Shown: positions 39,498 through 49,195 of the stretch, in pieces
Position numbering within the stretch: position 1 is the stretch's first letter
Layout of the letters: the number at the start of each line of letters is the position of its first letter
Assembly (NCBI RefSeq): GCF_000814675.1
Contig: NZ_JWIG01000006.1
Location: 51,191 to 115,190 of the forward strand
Reading direction: 5' to 3'
Length of the DNA: 64,000 nucleotides
Origin: Pseudoalteromonas distincta
GTDB lineage: Bacteria > Pseudomonadota > Gammaproteobacteria > Enterobacterales > Alteromonadaceae
Made by a program: the position numbers and the translations under genes
The notes under the pieces: model-generated
Told to the model about the DNA's origin: nothing
Databases searched by the model: none
What the model saw: only the letters and a program-made list of their open reading frames with translations

Positions 39498-40242
39498 TAA
39501 TAACGAATCAATCGGCAAAACGTTATCAGTTGTTGTAGCACTATGTTTAGTGTGTGCAATCATTGTATCGTTTGCTTCTGTACAGCTTCGTCCTTTACAG
39601 CAAGCTAATAAAAACAAAGATATTCAAAGCAATATCTTAGCTGCTGCGGGCATCGACAAAGTTGAAAATGTTCTTGAAACATTTGATGCAAAAATCGAAG
39701 CGCGCGTTGTAAACATGACTACAGGTGAGTTTGTAGATACAGACCCAACAATCTTTGACTTTGAAAAAAGCAAATATGATGCAGCGCTAAGTGTTTCTCT
39801 TCAAGAGAAAGGCGTTAAAGATATTGCTGGTATTCAACGTGTGACTAAAGAGTCACCGGTTTATATCTCTAAAAAAGAAGATGGCTCAGTTGATGCAATC
39901 ATTCTTCCTATCCAAGGCTACGGCTTATGGGGCTTAATGTACGGTTTTATCTCGCTTGAAAGCGATGGTGAAACAGTTAAGGGCATTATCTTTTACAAGC
40001 ATAATGAAACCCCAGGTCTTGGTGGCGAAATCCAAAATCCACAGTGGACTGCTACATGGGAAGGTAAAGAACTTCCAATTCAAATTGTTAAAGGTACTGC
40101 GGGCAATGATGAGCATAAGATCGATGGTCTTTCAGGTGCTACATTAACGTCTAACGGTGTTGATCATGCAGTTGATTTTTGGACTGGCGAAAATGGCTTT
40201 GGCCCTTTCCTTGCGAAAGTACGTAAAGGAGCATTGAAATAA
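39490..40242 (+). CDS. nqrC: Na+-NQR subunit C
   Basis: A 250-residue subunit with one N-terminal membrane anchor (about 11-33) and a periplasmic flavin domain. The FMN attachment motif DGLSGATLT (T218) is intact. NqrC relays electrons between Fe-S sites of NqrD/E and the FMN of NqrB. It overlaps nqrB at the 5' end and shares one base with the nqrD start, showing tight coupling. Confidence 0.97.
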   Translation: MSSNNESIGKTLSVVVALCLVCAIIVSFASVQLRPLQQANKNKDIQSNILAAAGIDKVENVLETFDAKIEARVVNMTTGEFVDTDPTIFDFEKSKYDAALSVSLQEKGVKDIAGIQRVTKESPVYISKKEDGSVDAIILPIQGYGLWGLMYGFISLESDGETVKGIIFYKHNETPGLGGEIQNPQWTATWEGKELPIQIVKGTAGNDEHKIDGLSGATLTSNGVDHAVDFWTGENGFGPFLAKVRKGALK

Positions 40243-40874
40243 TGGCTGATACTAAAGAAATGAAGGCGGTCCTATTTGGTCCGGTTTTAGCTAACAACCC
40301 AATCGCGCTGCAAGTACTTGGTATTTGTTCTGCGCTAGCGGTAACGTCTAGCTTAAAAAATGCGTTAATTATGTCAATTGCATTGACACTTGTAACTGCG
40401 TTTTCGAGCTTCTTTATCTCGCTTATTCGTAACCAGATCCCATCATCTGTACGTATCATCGTACAAATGACAATTATCGCATCATTGGTAATCGTTGTTG
40501 ACCAAGTATTACAGGCATTTTCTTATGCTACTGCAAAAGAGCTTTCTGTATTCGTTGGTCTAATCATTACTAACTGTATCGTAATGGGTCGTGCTGAAGC
40601 ATACGCGATGAAGTCGCCACCACTTATGTCATTCCTTGACGGTATTGGTAACGGCTTAGGTTACTCTGTAGTACTACTTACTGTTGGTTTCATTCGTGAG
40701 CTATTTGGTAAGGGTTCACTATTCGGTGTTGATATTATCCCATTAGTACAAGATGGCGGTTGGTATCAGCCTATGGGTCTATTGATCTTACCACCGAGTG
40801 CATTCTTCATCATTGGTTTATTCATATGGGTACTGCGTACTTATAAGAAAGACCAAGTAGAAGCTAAAGCGTAA
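40242..40874 (+). CDS. nqrD: Na+-NQR subunit D
   Basis: A 210-residue hydrophobic subunit with six membrane helices, homologous to NqrE and Rnf[20 protein letters not shown] contains the conserved cysteine that with NqrE ligates an intramembrane iron centre. The stop of nqrC and start of nqrD share a base (TAATG). Confidence 0.97.
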   Translation: MADTKEMKAVLFGPVLANNPIALQVLGICSALAVTSSLKNALIMSIALTLVTAFSSFFISLIRNQIPSSVRIIVQMTIIASLVIVVDQVLQAFSYATAKELSVFVGLIITNCIVMGRAEAYAMKSPPLMSFLDGIGNGLGYSVVLLTVGFIRELFGKGSLFGVDIIPLVQDGGWYQPMGLLILPPSAFFIIGLFIWVLRTYKKDQVEAKA

Positions 40875-40884
40875 GGGGCAAATA

Positions 40885-41493
40885 GTGGAACATTATATTA
40901 GTTTATTTGTAAAAGCCGTTTTTATTGAGAACTTAGCGTTGTCATTCTTCTTAGGCATGTGTACTTTTTTAGCGGTATCTAAAAAAGTAACTACATCAAT
41001 TGGCCTAGGCATAGCGGTTATAGTTGTATTGGGTATTTCTGTACCTGTAAACAACTTGGTTTATCATGCGGTACTTGCACCTGGTTCACTAACTTGGTTA
41101 GGTTACCCAGATGCAGATCTTAGCTTTTTACGTTTCTTAACTTTCATTGGTGTTATTGCAGCACTTGTGCAAATTCTTGAAATGGCATTAGATAAGTTTT
41201 TCCCTGCACTATACAACGCGTTAGGTATCTTCTTACCACTTATCACAGTTAACTGTGCAATATTTGGTGCGGTATCATTCATGGTTGAGCGTAACTATAA
41301 CTTCGGCGAGTCTGTTGTTTATGGTATTGGCGCTGGTGTTGGTTGGGCACTTGCAATTACATTACTTGCAGGTATCCGTGAGAAACTGAAATACTCAGAC
41401 GTACCTGACGGCTTACGTGGTTTAGGTATTACCTTCATCACTGTTGGTTTAATGGGACTTGGCTTTATGTCATTCTCTGGTATTTCACTGTAA
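40885..41493 (+). CDS. nqrE: Na+-NQR subunit E
   Basis: A 202-residue six-helix subunit, paralogous to NqrD and homologous to Rnf[21 protein letters not shown] holds a conserved cysteine, with another in [14 protein letters not shown]. It starts 10 bases after nqrD, with AAGGGGC as ribosome site; the start codon is GTG (GTGGAACATT). Confidence 0.96.
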   Translation: MEHYISLFVKAVFIENLALSFFLGMCTFLAVSKKVTTSIGLGIAVIVVLGISVPVNNLVYHAVLAPGSLTWLGYPDADLSFLRFLTFIGVIAALVQILEMALDKFFPALYNALGIFLPLITVNCAIFGAVSFMVERNYNFGESVVYGIGAGVGWALAITLLAGIREKLKYSDVPDGLRGLGITFITVGLMGLGFMSFSGISL

Positions 41494-41511
41494 AGGTAGC
41501 GAGGATAAATC

Positions 41512-42741
41512 ATGGATTATCAGATTTTCTTAGGCGTTGGTGTTTTTATCGCTATCGTTGTACTACTGGTTTTAGTCATCATTGGTGCTAAATCTCAGTT
41601 AGTTGCAAGTGGCGATATTATCATCGGCATTAATGGCGACCCAGATAAAGCCATTAAAACATCAGCAGGTAGTAAGCTTTTAGGCGCACTATCTGAGTCA
41701 GGTATATTTGTATCATCTGCTTGTGGTGGCGGTGGCTCTTGTGGTCAGTGTCGTGTACACATTAAAGAAGGTGGTGGTGATATTCTGCCAACTGAGCTTG
41801 ATCACATATCTAAAGGTGAAGCCCGTGAAGGCTGTCGTTTAGCGTGTCAGGTAAATGTTAAAAATGACATGGAAATTGAGCTTGAAGAGTCAATTTTCGG
41901 TGTTAAGAAGTGGGATTGTGAAGTTATCTCTAATGATAACAAAGCAACGTTCATCAAAGAACTTAAGCTGCAAATTCCAGATGGCGAGTCAGTGCCGTTT
42001 CGTGCGGGTGGTTACATCCAAATCGAAGCTCCACCTCACCATGTTAAATATGCAGATTTCGATGTTCCTGAAGAGTATCGTGGCGACTGGAACCATTTTG
42101 GTTTCTTCGATCTGGAGTCAAAAGTAGACGAAGAAACAATTCGTGCTTACTCAATGGCTAACTACCCAGAAGAAGAAGGCATCATTATGCTTAACGTGCG
42201 TATTGCTGCTCCACCTCCAAGAAACCTTAGCTTGCCATGTGGTAAAATGTCTTCGTACATTTGGTCACTTAAAGAAGGCGACAAGGTAACTATTTCGGGT
42301 CCATTTGGTGAGTTCTTTGCTAAAGACACTGACGCAGAAATGGTATTTGTTGGTGGTGGTGCTGGTATGGCGCCAATGCGTTCTCATATCTTTGACCAAC
42401 TTAAACGTTTGAACTCTAAACGTAAGATGAGCTTTTGGTATGGTGCACGTTCTGAGCGTGAAATGTTCTACGTAGAAGATTTTGACGGCCTAGCCGCTGA
42501 AAATCCTAACTTCGTATGGCATACAGCACTTTCAGATCCACAGCCTGAAGATAACTGGGAAGGCTATACTGGCTTTATCCATAACGTGTTATTTGAGAAC
42601 TATCTTAAAGATCACGAAGCGCCTGAAGATTGTGAGTACTACATGTGTGGTCCTCCAATGATGAATGCGGCAGTTATTACTATGCTTAAAGATTTAGGTG
42701 TTGAAGACGAAAATATCTTACTAGATGACTTCGGTGGCTAA
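41512..42741 (+). CDS. nqrF: Na+-NQR subunit F (NADH-oxidising flavoprotein)
   Basis: A 409-residue subunit. An N-terminal membrane anchor (about 5-25) precedes a [2Fe-2S] ferredoxin domain with cysteines C71, C77, C80 and C112, then an FAD/NADH reductase domain (RAYSMANYP for [15 protein letters not shown] and YMCGPPMM for NADH). It takes the hydride from NADH and starts the electron path. It ends the nqrABCDEF operon; a terminator-like structure separates it from apbE. Confidence 0.97.
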   Translation: MDYQIFLGVGVFIAIVVLLVLVIIGAKSQLVASGDIIIGINGDPDKAIKTSAGSKLLGALSESGIFVSSACGGGGSCGQCRVHIKEGGGDILPTELDHISKGEAREGCRLACQVNVKNDMEIELEESIFGVKKWDCEVISNDNKATFIKELKLQIPDGESVPFRAGGYIQIEAPPHHVKYADFDVPEEYRGDWNHFGFFDLESKVDEETIRAYSMANYPEEEGIIMLNVRIAAPPPRNLSLPCGKMSSYIWSLKEGDKVTISGPFGEFFAKDTDAEMVFVGGGAGMAPMRSHIFDQLKRLNSKRKMSFWYGARSEREMFYVEDFDGLAAENPNFVWHTALSDPQPEDNWEGYTGFIHNVLFENYLKDHEAPEDCEYYMCGPPMMNAAVITMLKDLGVEDENILLDDFGG

Positions 42742-42748
42742 CACTAAT

Positions 42749-42770
42749 ACCAAAACAGTTTAGTTTTGGT
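42749..42770. repeat. Small inverted repeat after nqrF
   Basis: ACCAAAAC/GTTTTGGT (42749-42756/42763-42770) with a 6-base loop, 8 bases after the nqrF stop. No T-run follows. It may be an mRNA 3'-end hairpin. Confidence 0.5.
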
Positions 42771-42780
42771 TAAAATACCA

Positions 42781-42813
42781 GCCTCGTAGCACTTGTGTTA
42801 CGAGGCTTTTTTT
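42781..42813 (+). terminator. Intrinsic terminator after nqrF
   Basis: Stem GCCTCGTA/TACGAGGC (42781-42788/42799-42806) with a 10-base loop and seven T residues. Confidence 0.88.
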
Positions 42814-42850
42814 ATTCTTTAATTTTATCAATCTATTAAGTAGAGCTGTT

Positions 42851-43882
42851 ATGAATCGAGTAAGTACTTCACAGGGCATAATGGCCTTTTTACTAATTAC
42901 ACTGACTTTATTATTGTCTGGGTGTGGTGAAAAGCCAGAGTTAAAAGAAACCTTTTTAGAAGGTAAGACTATGGGTACCACTTATCATATTAAATATTAT
43001 GATGAGCAAGCCCAGCTATCGGCTTCACAACTACAGCTGCAAATAGACGCTGTTTTAAAAGATGTGAACCAATCTATGTCTACTTACATAGAAGACTCTG
43101 AAATAAATACATTTAACAGATTACCTGCAAATCAAGTCATGCCAATTAGCGAAGATTTTAGGGCTGTTATAAGCGAGTCTATTCGCTTGGGTGAATCGAC
43201 TAAAACACTCGACGTAACAATGGGACCTTTAATTGATTTATGGGGCTTTGGGCCTGATAAAAAACCAACTAAGCGCCCAAGTGATGAAGAGCTTGCAAGT
43301 ATGGTTGAAAAAATAGGCATTGATAAACTTACCTTAAATGAGCAAGGGTTGGCTAAAACAGTTAATGGACTGGAGCTTTCTTTTTCGGCAACAGCTAAGG
43401 GCTATGGTATTGATAAAGTTGCCCAGTTATTAGAAAACCACGACATTACTAATTACATGGTTGAGATTGGTGGTGAGCTGCGTATAGCAGGTGAAAAGCC
43501 AAATAATCAGGATTGGAAAATCGCGATTGAGCAACCAGATGCGCAACCTGGAGAGCGTAAGGTACACCGTGTTTTATCCCCAGGTACAAGTGGTATAGCG
43601 ACATCGGGTGATTACCGTATTTTTTATAAAATGGATGGCGAGATCTATACCCACTTAATTGATCCAGCAACAGGTATGCCTATTAAGCACGACTTAGTGT
43701 CGGTAACTGTGCTTCATCCAAGCGCTATGACGGCAGATGGTTTAGCGACGGCACTTACTGTAATGGGGATGCAAAAAGCGCAAGCTTATGCTGAACAACA
43801 TGATTTACCGGTTTATTTAATAGGTAAATCAAAAGAGGGTTTAATTACCTACTCAAGCCCAGCATTTAAGCCTTATTTATAG
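42851..43882 (+). CDS. apbE: FAD:protein FMN transferase ApbE
   Basis: A 343-residue lipoprotein (lipobox LLLSGCGE, Cys about residue 25). ApbE signatures are GKTMGTTYHIKYY, DVTMGPLIDLWGFGPD, SATAKGYGIDKVA, and the catalytic HLIDPATGMP with TADGLATALTVMG. It uses FAD and Mg2+ to attach FMN to threonines of NqrB and NqrC in the periplasm. Its place directly after nqrF fits this role; the terminator between suggests its own promoter or partial read-through. Confidence 0.96.
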   Translation: MNRVSTSQGIMAFLLITLTLLLSGCGEKPELKETFLEGKTMGTTYHIKYYDEQAQLSASQLQLQIDAVLKDVNQSMSTYIEDSEINTFNRLPANQVMPISEDFRAVISESIRLGESTKTLDVTMGPLIDLWGFGPDKKPTKRPSDEELASMVEKIGIDKLTLNEQGLAKTVNGLELSFSATAKGYGIDKVAQLLENHDITNYMVEIGGELRIAGEKPNNQDWKIAIEQPDAQPGERKVHRVLSPGTSGIATSGDYRIFYKMDGEIYTHLIDPATGMPIKHDLVSVTVLHPSAMTADGLATALTVMGMQKAQAYAEQHDLPVYLIGKSKEGLITYSSPAFKPYL

Positions 43883-43983
43883 TATGGTGCTGACTTGTTT
43901 ATTTCCGTGTTATTTGGGTATATAATAGCAGTCGCTCAAAAATATTTGAGTTTAATTTATTGCTGATCAATAGGGGCTAAGCA

Positions 43984-44196
43984 ATGTCACTTTTTCTTCT
44001 TACTTTTGGCTTACTAATTTTGATAGTTTCGGCTATGGCCGTTGGTATGATCGTGCAAAAAAAATCTATGGCAAGCAGCTGTGGTGGTTTAGGTTCGGTT
44101 GGTATTGATAAAGCCTGTGATTGCGATGATCCATGTGATAAACGCAAAAACCGTTTAGCAAAAGAGCAAGCCTGGAAAGAAAACCAAATTATTTAA
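43984..44196 (+). CDS. nqrM: NQR maturation protein NqrM
   Basis: A 70-residue protein with one membrane helix (about 4-24) and a cysteine-rich tail: C33, C45, C47 and C51 (SSCGGLGSVG; KACDCDDPCDK). This is the NqrM (DUF539) signature. It is needed for assembly of active Na+-NQR, probably by delivering iron to the NqrD/E centre. It completes the nqr-apbE-nqrM cluster and has its own terminator. Confidence 0.95.
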   Translation: MSLFLLTFGLLILIVSAMAVGMIVQKKSMASSCGGLGSVGIDKACDCDDPCDKRKNRLAKEQAWKENQII

Positions 44197-44214
44197 GTCT
44201 GTCTTAAATATTAA

Positions 44215-44238
44215 AAAGCGCTTTATAGCGCTTTTTTT
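44215..44238 (+). terminator. Intrinsic terminator after nqrM
   Basis: Stem AAAGCGCT/AGCGCTTT (44215-44222/44227-44234), loop TTAT, then T residues. Confidence 0.88.
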
Positions 44239-44348
44239 GTGCCTGTAAAACGCCTTCGCATCATAGCTTCCAAAGCAATCCAATCTAAATGTATTAGACA
44301 AAGGTATATAGTTTAGTTTTTTTCACCTATTGGGTTTATTTTTCTCGT

Positions 44349-44377
44349 TTGTCAAATTGGAGCTAACACTCTAAAGT
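44349..44377 (+). promoter_or_regulatory. Candidate sigma-70 promoter reading into the tandem array
   Basis: TTGTCA (44349-44354; 5 of 6 to consensus), 17 bases, TAAAGT (44372-44377; 4 of 6). It lies about 60 bases before the first repeat and points into it. Unproven. Confidence 0.35.
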
Positions 44378-44440
44378 TTAACCATAGACAAAGAGCAAGG
44401 CTCTCGTCATAAGCTTGAGGCATAAGTTAGCCTCGCTTAA

Positions 44441-45120
44441 AAGAATCTTTATATTGTGTGTGAAGATGTTGTCAGTGTGAAAGGCAACTCAAGTTTGGTG
44501 GTGACTGAATTTGGGTTGTTTTTATTTCCTTTCAATTGCCACGTAATGTAAACCAAGAATCTTTATATTGTGTGTGAAGATGTTGTCAGTGTGAAAGGCA
44601 ACTCAAGTTCGGTGGTGACTGAATTTGGGTTGTTTTTATTTACTTTCAATTGCCACGCAGTGTAAACCAAGAATCTTTATATTGTGTGTGAAGATGTTGT
44701 CAGTGTGAAAGGCAACTCAAGTTCGGTGGATTCACTTCCATAAAGAACGAGTTTGAGTTGTTTTTATTCCTTACAATTGCCACGTAATGTAAACCAAAAA
44801 TCTTTATATTGTGTGTGAAGATGTTGTCAGTGTGAAAGGCAACTCAAGTTCGGTGGATTCATTTCCATAAAGAACGAGTTTGAGTTGTTTTTATTTCCTA
44901 CAATTGCCACGTAGTGTAAACCAAGAATCTTTATATTGTGTGTGAAGATGTTGTCAGTGTGAAAGGCAACTCAAGTTCGGTGGTGACTTAGCTTGAGTTG
45001 TTTTTATTCCCTACAATTGCCATGCAGTGTAAACCAAGAATCTTTATATTGTGTGTGAAGATGTTGTCAGTGTGAAAGGCGGCTCAAGTTCGGTGGTGAC
45101 TGAATTTGGGCTGTTTTTAT
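44441..45120 (+). repeat. Tandem array of six structured repeats, each with a hairpin plus T-tract
   Basis: Units begin at 44441, 44555, 44669, 44796, 44923 and 45036 (periods 114, 114, 127, 127, 113). Each has a near-identical ~42-base body (CTTTATATTGTGTGTGAAGA... GTGTGAAAGG), a hairpin with arms CAACTCAA and TTTGGGTTG or TTTGAGTTG, and TTTTTATT. A conserved linker (ACAATTGCCACGTAATGTAA type) then leads to the next unit. Arms in copy order: 44485/44510, 44599/44624, 44713/44752, 44840/44879, 44967/44992, 45080/45105. Copies 3 and 4 have a 13-base longer loop. Copy 1 lacks the linker in front and copy 6 lacks it behind. The layout suggests repeated small RNA units ending in intrinsic terminators on the plus strand; expression is not shown. 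Confidence 0.92.
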
Positions 45121-45497
45121 TTGTGCCACACAATTATTACTCCCTCCTAAAAACATATAATCCTATTAAATATTTCTCTTTAAATCGTTTTTTATTTGAG
45201 CTAACCATATGTTTTTTATTGTGTTATTTTTTATTAACAAAATAGCTTCGAAAGCTTAACTCAAATTAATTGATTTTTAGTTGAACAGAAAATTCTCTTT
45301 GTTATACTCACGTTCGAACTTTCAGTAAGTTTTGAAAGTTTGGTTGATACGGATCAATTTTCGCTAGGTAAATATGTGCTAGCTGGATTTGATTGTATTT
45401 AGCACCTGGTTTTAGGGTTTACAACAGCAATGTTTTTTAAATTTTTCCATTGCAAACTGTATTACTCTAATTTTGTTATAGTCATTTTAGTAGGTTA
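45121..45497 (+). other. Gap between the tandem array and the small membrane-protein gene
   Basis: About 377 AT-rich bases. An open frame running out of the last repeat (45051-45245) looks accidental. It holds a candidate promoter at 45281-45308 and an inverted repeat AACTTTCA/TGAAAGTT (45317-45324/45333-45340) just after it. Confidence 0.5.
45281..45308 (+). promoter_or_regulatory. Candidate promoter for the unknown membrane-protein gene
   Basis: TTGAAC (45281-45286), 16 bases, TATACT (45303-45308). An inverted repeat right after the predicted start (45317-45340) could be an operator or leader hairpin. Confidence 0.35.
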
Positions 45498-45923
45498 ATG
45501 TCTTTGAACACACTTTCTTTGCATCATACAGCTACGGAACTTGCCTCTGGCGAGCCGCAGACGTGTGAACGCTTGAATAAAGCAGGCAAGGGCGTGTGTG
45601 TAGCTATAACTTTATTAGTGTTTAATACTGTAATGTTGCTAAGCGGTGCATTAGAGGATGCCTTCAAGCTTGAAGCGCTATTAAGTGATGGGTTTATTGT
45701 AGAGCCACTGTTACTTAATCTTGCGCAATTTTTAGCTCATCCGATCATATCAAGTCAGTTACTTATTGGCCTTTGTTGGTTATTGTTCCATATTTGTCCA
45801 GCGCGTCGTGCTGGCATAATCCTCCGTAAAGCAGCCTTTGCTTTTAGCGAGGCTAAAGTTCTTCAGCCTGTGATCTCTTCACATGGTTGTCGTGCTCCAC
45901 CTAGCTTTACAGGTTGCCTGTAA
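45498..45923 (+). CDS. Hypothetical two-helix membrane protein upstream of cyo operon
   Basis: A 141-residue product, family not recognised. Two hydrophobic stretches (about residues 33-51, VCVAITLLVFNTVMLLSG, and 84-100, ISSQLLIGLCWLLFHIC) suggest membrane helices; the C-terminus contains SSHGCRAPPSFTGCL with two cysteines. The ribosome-binding site is weak (TAGG close to the ATG). It stands alone, 321 bases before cyoA on the same strand. A link to the oxidase is possible but nothing in the sequence shows it. Confidence 0.5.
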   Translation: MSLNTLSLHHTATELASGEPQTCERLNKAGKGVCVAITLLVFNTVMLLSGALEDAFKLEALLSDGFIVEPLLLNLAQFLAHPIISSQLLIGLCWLLFHICPARRAGIILRKAAFAFSEAKVLQPVISSHGCRAPPSFTGCL

Positions 45924-46244
45924 CGCTGCATCTTGTTGCTGGTTTTAATTATTTGTTCTTGCTGTAAATAATTAAGGTTAGCTAAAACAAAGTAGCTCCG
46001 TGTTTTTTAAACACATTTCAGCCAACCACCACTCACCCAAGTTAATTTTTATTACGTTATATAAATGCGTTTAGAAAGCTGGGTTTGTTGCTAGGTCATT
46101 AATGGCATGAGCTTTAGGTTTTTTTGAATAGCCCCCTTATTTTTATAATTTAATTCTAGTTAACTTGGGTTTTTATTGAAAAATCGTTGCTTTGGTTTTT
46201 ATTTTAAGCAGCAAATTAAAACTCTAGGTTTGTAGGATACTCCC
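45924..46244 (+). promoter_or_regulatory. Promoter region of the cyo operon
   Basis: About 321 AT-rich bases with no gene. It must contain the cyo promoter. I cannot identify clear hexamers or a convincing FNR or ArcA site. AGGA at 46234-46237 is the ribosome site for cyoA. Confidence 0.4.
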
Positions 46245-47204
46245 TTGTTAATTCGTAACCTTTGTAATATTGCTTTAGCTAGTACAGTGCTGGCGTTGTC
46301 AGGCTGTAAAGGCGGGATACTCGATCCAAAAGGGCAAATAGGCATTGATGAGAAAAATTTAATCATCATCGCAACCGTGCTTATGTTGCTTGTAGTCGTT
46401 CCCGTTATTGTGATGACTTTGTATTTCGCTTGGAAATATAGAGACACTCAAAACCAAGAAATTTATGCTCCAAAATGGGCTCATTCAAATAAAATTGAAG
46501 CCGTTGTTTGGGCTGTTCCTATTGTTATTGTAATCATTTTAGGTGTTATTACCTGGCAGTCTACCCAAGACTTAGACCCCTATAAACCCATTGAAGGTAA
46601 AGGTGAACATCTTACTGTTGAAGTGGTTTCACTAAACTGGAAATGGCTATTTATATATCCTGAGCAAGGTATTGCTACGGTTAATGAATTAGTGTTCCCA
46701 GCAAATGTACCTGTTGAATATAAAATCACCTCAGAGAGCACAATGAATTCATTTTTTATTCCGCAATTGGGTAGTCAAATATACTCAATGGCTGGGATGG
46801 AAACCAAGCTTCACTTAATTGCAAATGAGCCAGGTACGTTTAAAGGCTTTTCAGCAAATTACAGCGGCGCAGGTTTCACTGGCATGAAATTTAATGCCAT
46901 TGCTACACCTACTCAAGCAGACTTTGATAAGTGGGTGAGTGATGTGAAAGCGAATTCAAGCGCTAATAACCTGACTCATGCAAATTATGTTGAGCTTGCA
47001 AAAGCAAGTGAAAATAACCCAGTAGCATATTACGGAAAAGTTGATGACGGCTTATTTCATACCATTGTTATGAAGTATATGCAGGCGCATGGCGATATGA
47101 ACAAAAAACACCATGCAATGGGCGAACATGGGCAAATGAGTAAAAAGCATCATGAAATGAGTGAGCACTCAATGCCTTCATCTCACAGCCAAGGCGAGGA
47201 ATAA
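46245..47204 (+). CDS. cyoA: Cytochrome o ubiquinol oxidase subunit II
   Basis: A 319-residue lipoprotein starting at TTG 46245 with AGGA seven bases upstream. This start gives an ideal lipoprotein signal ([21 protein letters not shown]); no ATG lies in a suitable place. Two membrane helices follow, then a periplasmic cupredoxin-like domain ([38 protein letters not shown]). As in quinol oxidases the CuA ligands are absent. The His/Met/Lys-rich tail after residue 285 ([19 protein letters not shown]) is unusual and may bind metal. Confidence 0.94.
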   Translation: MLIRNLCNIALASTVLALSGCKGGILDPKGQIGIDEKNLIIIATVLMLLVVVPVIVMTLYFAWKYRDTQNQEIYAPKWAHSNKIEAVVWAVPIVIVIILGVITWQSTQDLDPYKPIEGKGEHLTVEVVSLNWKWLFIYPEQGIATVNELVFPANVPVEYKITSESTMNSFFIPQLGSQIYSMAGMETKLHLIANEPGTFKGFSANYSGAGFTGMKFNAIATPTQADFDKWVSDVKANSSANNLTHANYVELAKASENNPVAYYGKVDDGLFHTIVMKYMQAHGDMNKKHHAMGEHGQMSKKHHEMSEHSMPSSHSQGEE

Positions 47205-47206
47205 TA

Positions 47207-49195
47207 ATGTCGTTATTAGGTAATCTTTCACTCGACGCAATTCCGTTTCATGAGCCAATTCTTGTGTTCACGATGTCGGTTATTGCGATAGCTGGGCTTA
47301 TTATTGCCGGGCTTATTACAAAGTATAAAAAATGGGGCGTGCTTTGGCGCGACTGGATCACGTCTGTTGATCACAAACGCTTAGGCGTAATGTATATTCT
47401 TTTAGCACTAATAATGCTATTTCGTGGTTTTTCTGATGCAATAATGATGCGTGCGCAGTTGGCACTTGCTACCAGTGGTGCGCCAGGTTATTTACCACCA
47501 GAACACTACGACCAAATATTTACTGCCCACGGCGTAATCATGATCATATTTATGGCAATGCCATTTATGATTGGTCTAATGAACATCGTATTACCACTTC
47601 AAATTGGTGCTCGCGATGTTGCTTTTCCATTTTTAAATAATTTAAGTTTTTGGTTTACAGCCAGTGGTGCAATTTTAATTAACTTATCACTTGTGTTTGG
47701 TGAGTTTGCAAAAACAGGTTGGGTGGCATATCCGCCGCTTTCGGAGCTGACCTTTAGCCCTGGGGTGGGGGTCGATTATTATATTTGGGCCTTGCAAATA
47801 TCCGGGCTCGGTACACTTCTAACAGCCGTAAACTTTTTAGCAACCGTGTTTAAAATGCGTGCACCAGGTATGACCCTAATGAAAATGCCAATTTTCACAT
47901 GGGCATGTACATGGGCAAACATCTTAATTGCAGCATCATTCCCAATTTTAACTGCTGTACTTGCAATGCTAACGCTTGACCGTTATCTCGACTTCCACTT
48001 CTTTACCAATGAATTGGGCGGTAACGCCATGATGTACATCAACCTGTTTTGGGCATGGGGTCATCCTGAGGTATACATATTAGTATTACCAGCGTTTGGT
48101 ATTTTTTCTGAAATTATTTCGACCTTTGCCGGTAAACGTTTGTTTGGTTACAAATCGATGGTTTACGCCAGCGGTGCAATCTCAATTTTAGGCTTTATTG
48201 TTTGGTTACATCACTTCTTTACTATGGGCTCAAGTGCTAACGTTAACGCGTTCTTTGGGGTAATGACCATGGTTATTGCCGTACCAACTGGGGTTAAGTT
48301 GTTTAACTGGTTATTTACTATTTACCGAGGTCGTTTACGTATAAGTGTACCGGTACTTTGGACTCTTGGCTTTATGGTTACCTTTACCGTAGGCGGTATG
48401 ACCGGTGTATTACTTGCCATTCCTGGCGCCGATTATGTACTGCATAACAGCTTATTCTTAATTGCACATTTCCATAACACAATTATTGGTGGTGCTGTGT
48501 TTGGTTACCTGGCCGGTTTTGTATTTTGGTTCCCTAAAGCAATGGGCTTTAAACTTAATGAAAAATGGGGCAAAGCATCATTTTGGTGTTGGATTATTGG
48601 TTTCTTCGTAGCATTTATGCCGCTGTACGTACTTGGTTTCTTAGGTATGACACGTCGTTTAAACCACACTAACAACCCAGATTGGAACATGTGGTTATAC
48701 ATTGCCGCAGGCGGTGCTGTAATTATTATGTTTGGTATTATTAGCCAAGTTATTCAATTATATGTGAGCTTTAGAGACCGTGAAGCGCTTGACGATACAA
48801 CAGGCGATCCGTGGAACGGCCACACACTTGAGTGGGCTACAAGTTCACCTCCGCAAATTTATAACTTTGCAACAATTCCACATATCGATGATATTGATGC
48901 ATGGACCGATATGAAAGAAAAAGGTCAAGCATATCAAGATAAAGCAAACTACAGCCCTATTCATATGCCTAAAAACACATCAGCTGGCGTGTTAATGGCA
49001 GCAAGTTTAACAGTATTTTGCTTTGCAATGATTTGGCATATTTGGTGGTTAGCTGTTGTTGGACTAGTAGGCGGAATTGCCATATTTATCAAACGTTGTT
49101 ACACCAGCGATGTAGATTACTATATACAACCTGATGAAATTGCACGCATCGAAGCTGCATATAATTCAAGTGGCGTTAAGGAGTTAAAAGCGTGA
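47207..49195 (+). CDS. cyoB: Cytochrome o ubiquinol oxidase subunit I
   Basis: A 662-residue haem-copper oxidase core subunit of the usual length. The CuB/haem ligands are visible: [17 protein letters not shown] (His-Tyr pair), [11 protein letters not shown], and [14 protein letters not shown]. It oxidises ubiquinol, reduces O2 to water and pumps protons. It begins 2 bases after cyoA and overlaps cyoC by 4. Confidence 0.97.
   Translation: MSLLGNLSLDAIPFHEPILVFTMSVIAIAGLIIAGLITKYKKWGVLWRDWITSVDHKRLGVMYILLALIMLFRGFSDAIMMRAQLALATSGAPGYLPPEHYDQIFTAHGVIMIIFMAMPFMIGLMNIVLPLQIGARDVAFPFLNNLSFWFTASGAILINLSLVFGEFAKTGWVAYPPLSELTFSPGVGVDYYIWALQISGLGTLLTAVNFLATVFKMRAPGMTLMKMPIFTWACTWANILIAASFPILTAVLAMLTLDRYLDFHFFTNELGGNAMMYINLFWAWGHPEVYILVLPAFGIFSEIISTFAGKRLFGYKSMVYASGAISILGFIVWLHHFFTMGSSANVNAFFGVMTMVIAVPTGVKLFNWLFTIYRGRLRISVPVLWTLGFMVTFTVGGMTGVLLAIPGADYVLHNSLFLIAHFHNTIIGGAVFGYLAGFVFWFPKAMGFKLNEKWGKASFWCWIIGFFVAFMPLYVLGFLGMTRRLNHTNNPDWNMWLYIAAGGAVIIMFGIISQVIQLYVSFRDREALDDTTGDPWNGHTLEWATSSPPQIYNFATIPHIDDIDAWTDMKEKGQAYQDKANYSPIHMPKNTSAGVLMAASLTVFCFAMIWHIWWLAVVGLVGGIAIFIKRCYTSDVDYYIQPDEIARIEAAYNSSGVKELKA

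Noticed and set aside
44451..44570. Short open frames inside each repeat unit (GTG start, peptide beginning VCEDVVSVKG)
   Set aside because: The frame is open to the end of the unit in copies 1 and 2 but hits an early stop in copies 3, 4 and 5. The hairpin is kept while the frame is not, so coding is unlikely.
44797..44940. Sigma-70 promoter in each array linker (TTGCCA ... TATATT)
   Set aside because: The spacing between the hexamers is 22 bases, too long for a normal promoter; it is left open rather than annotated.
44441..45120. CRISPR array
   Set aside because: Repeats are 113-127 bp with no short unique spacers, and no cas genes are nearby.
45051..45245. 64-residue open frame leaving the last repeat
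   Set aside because: It begins inside repeat sequence and runs into AT-rich intergenic DNA, with no ribosome site or family resemblance.
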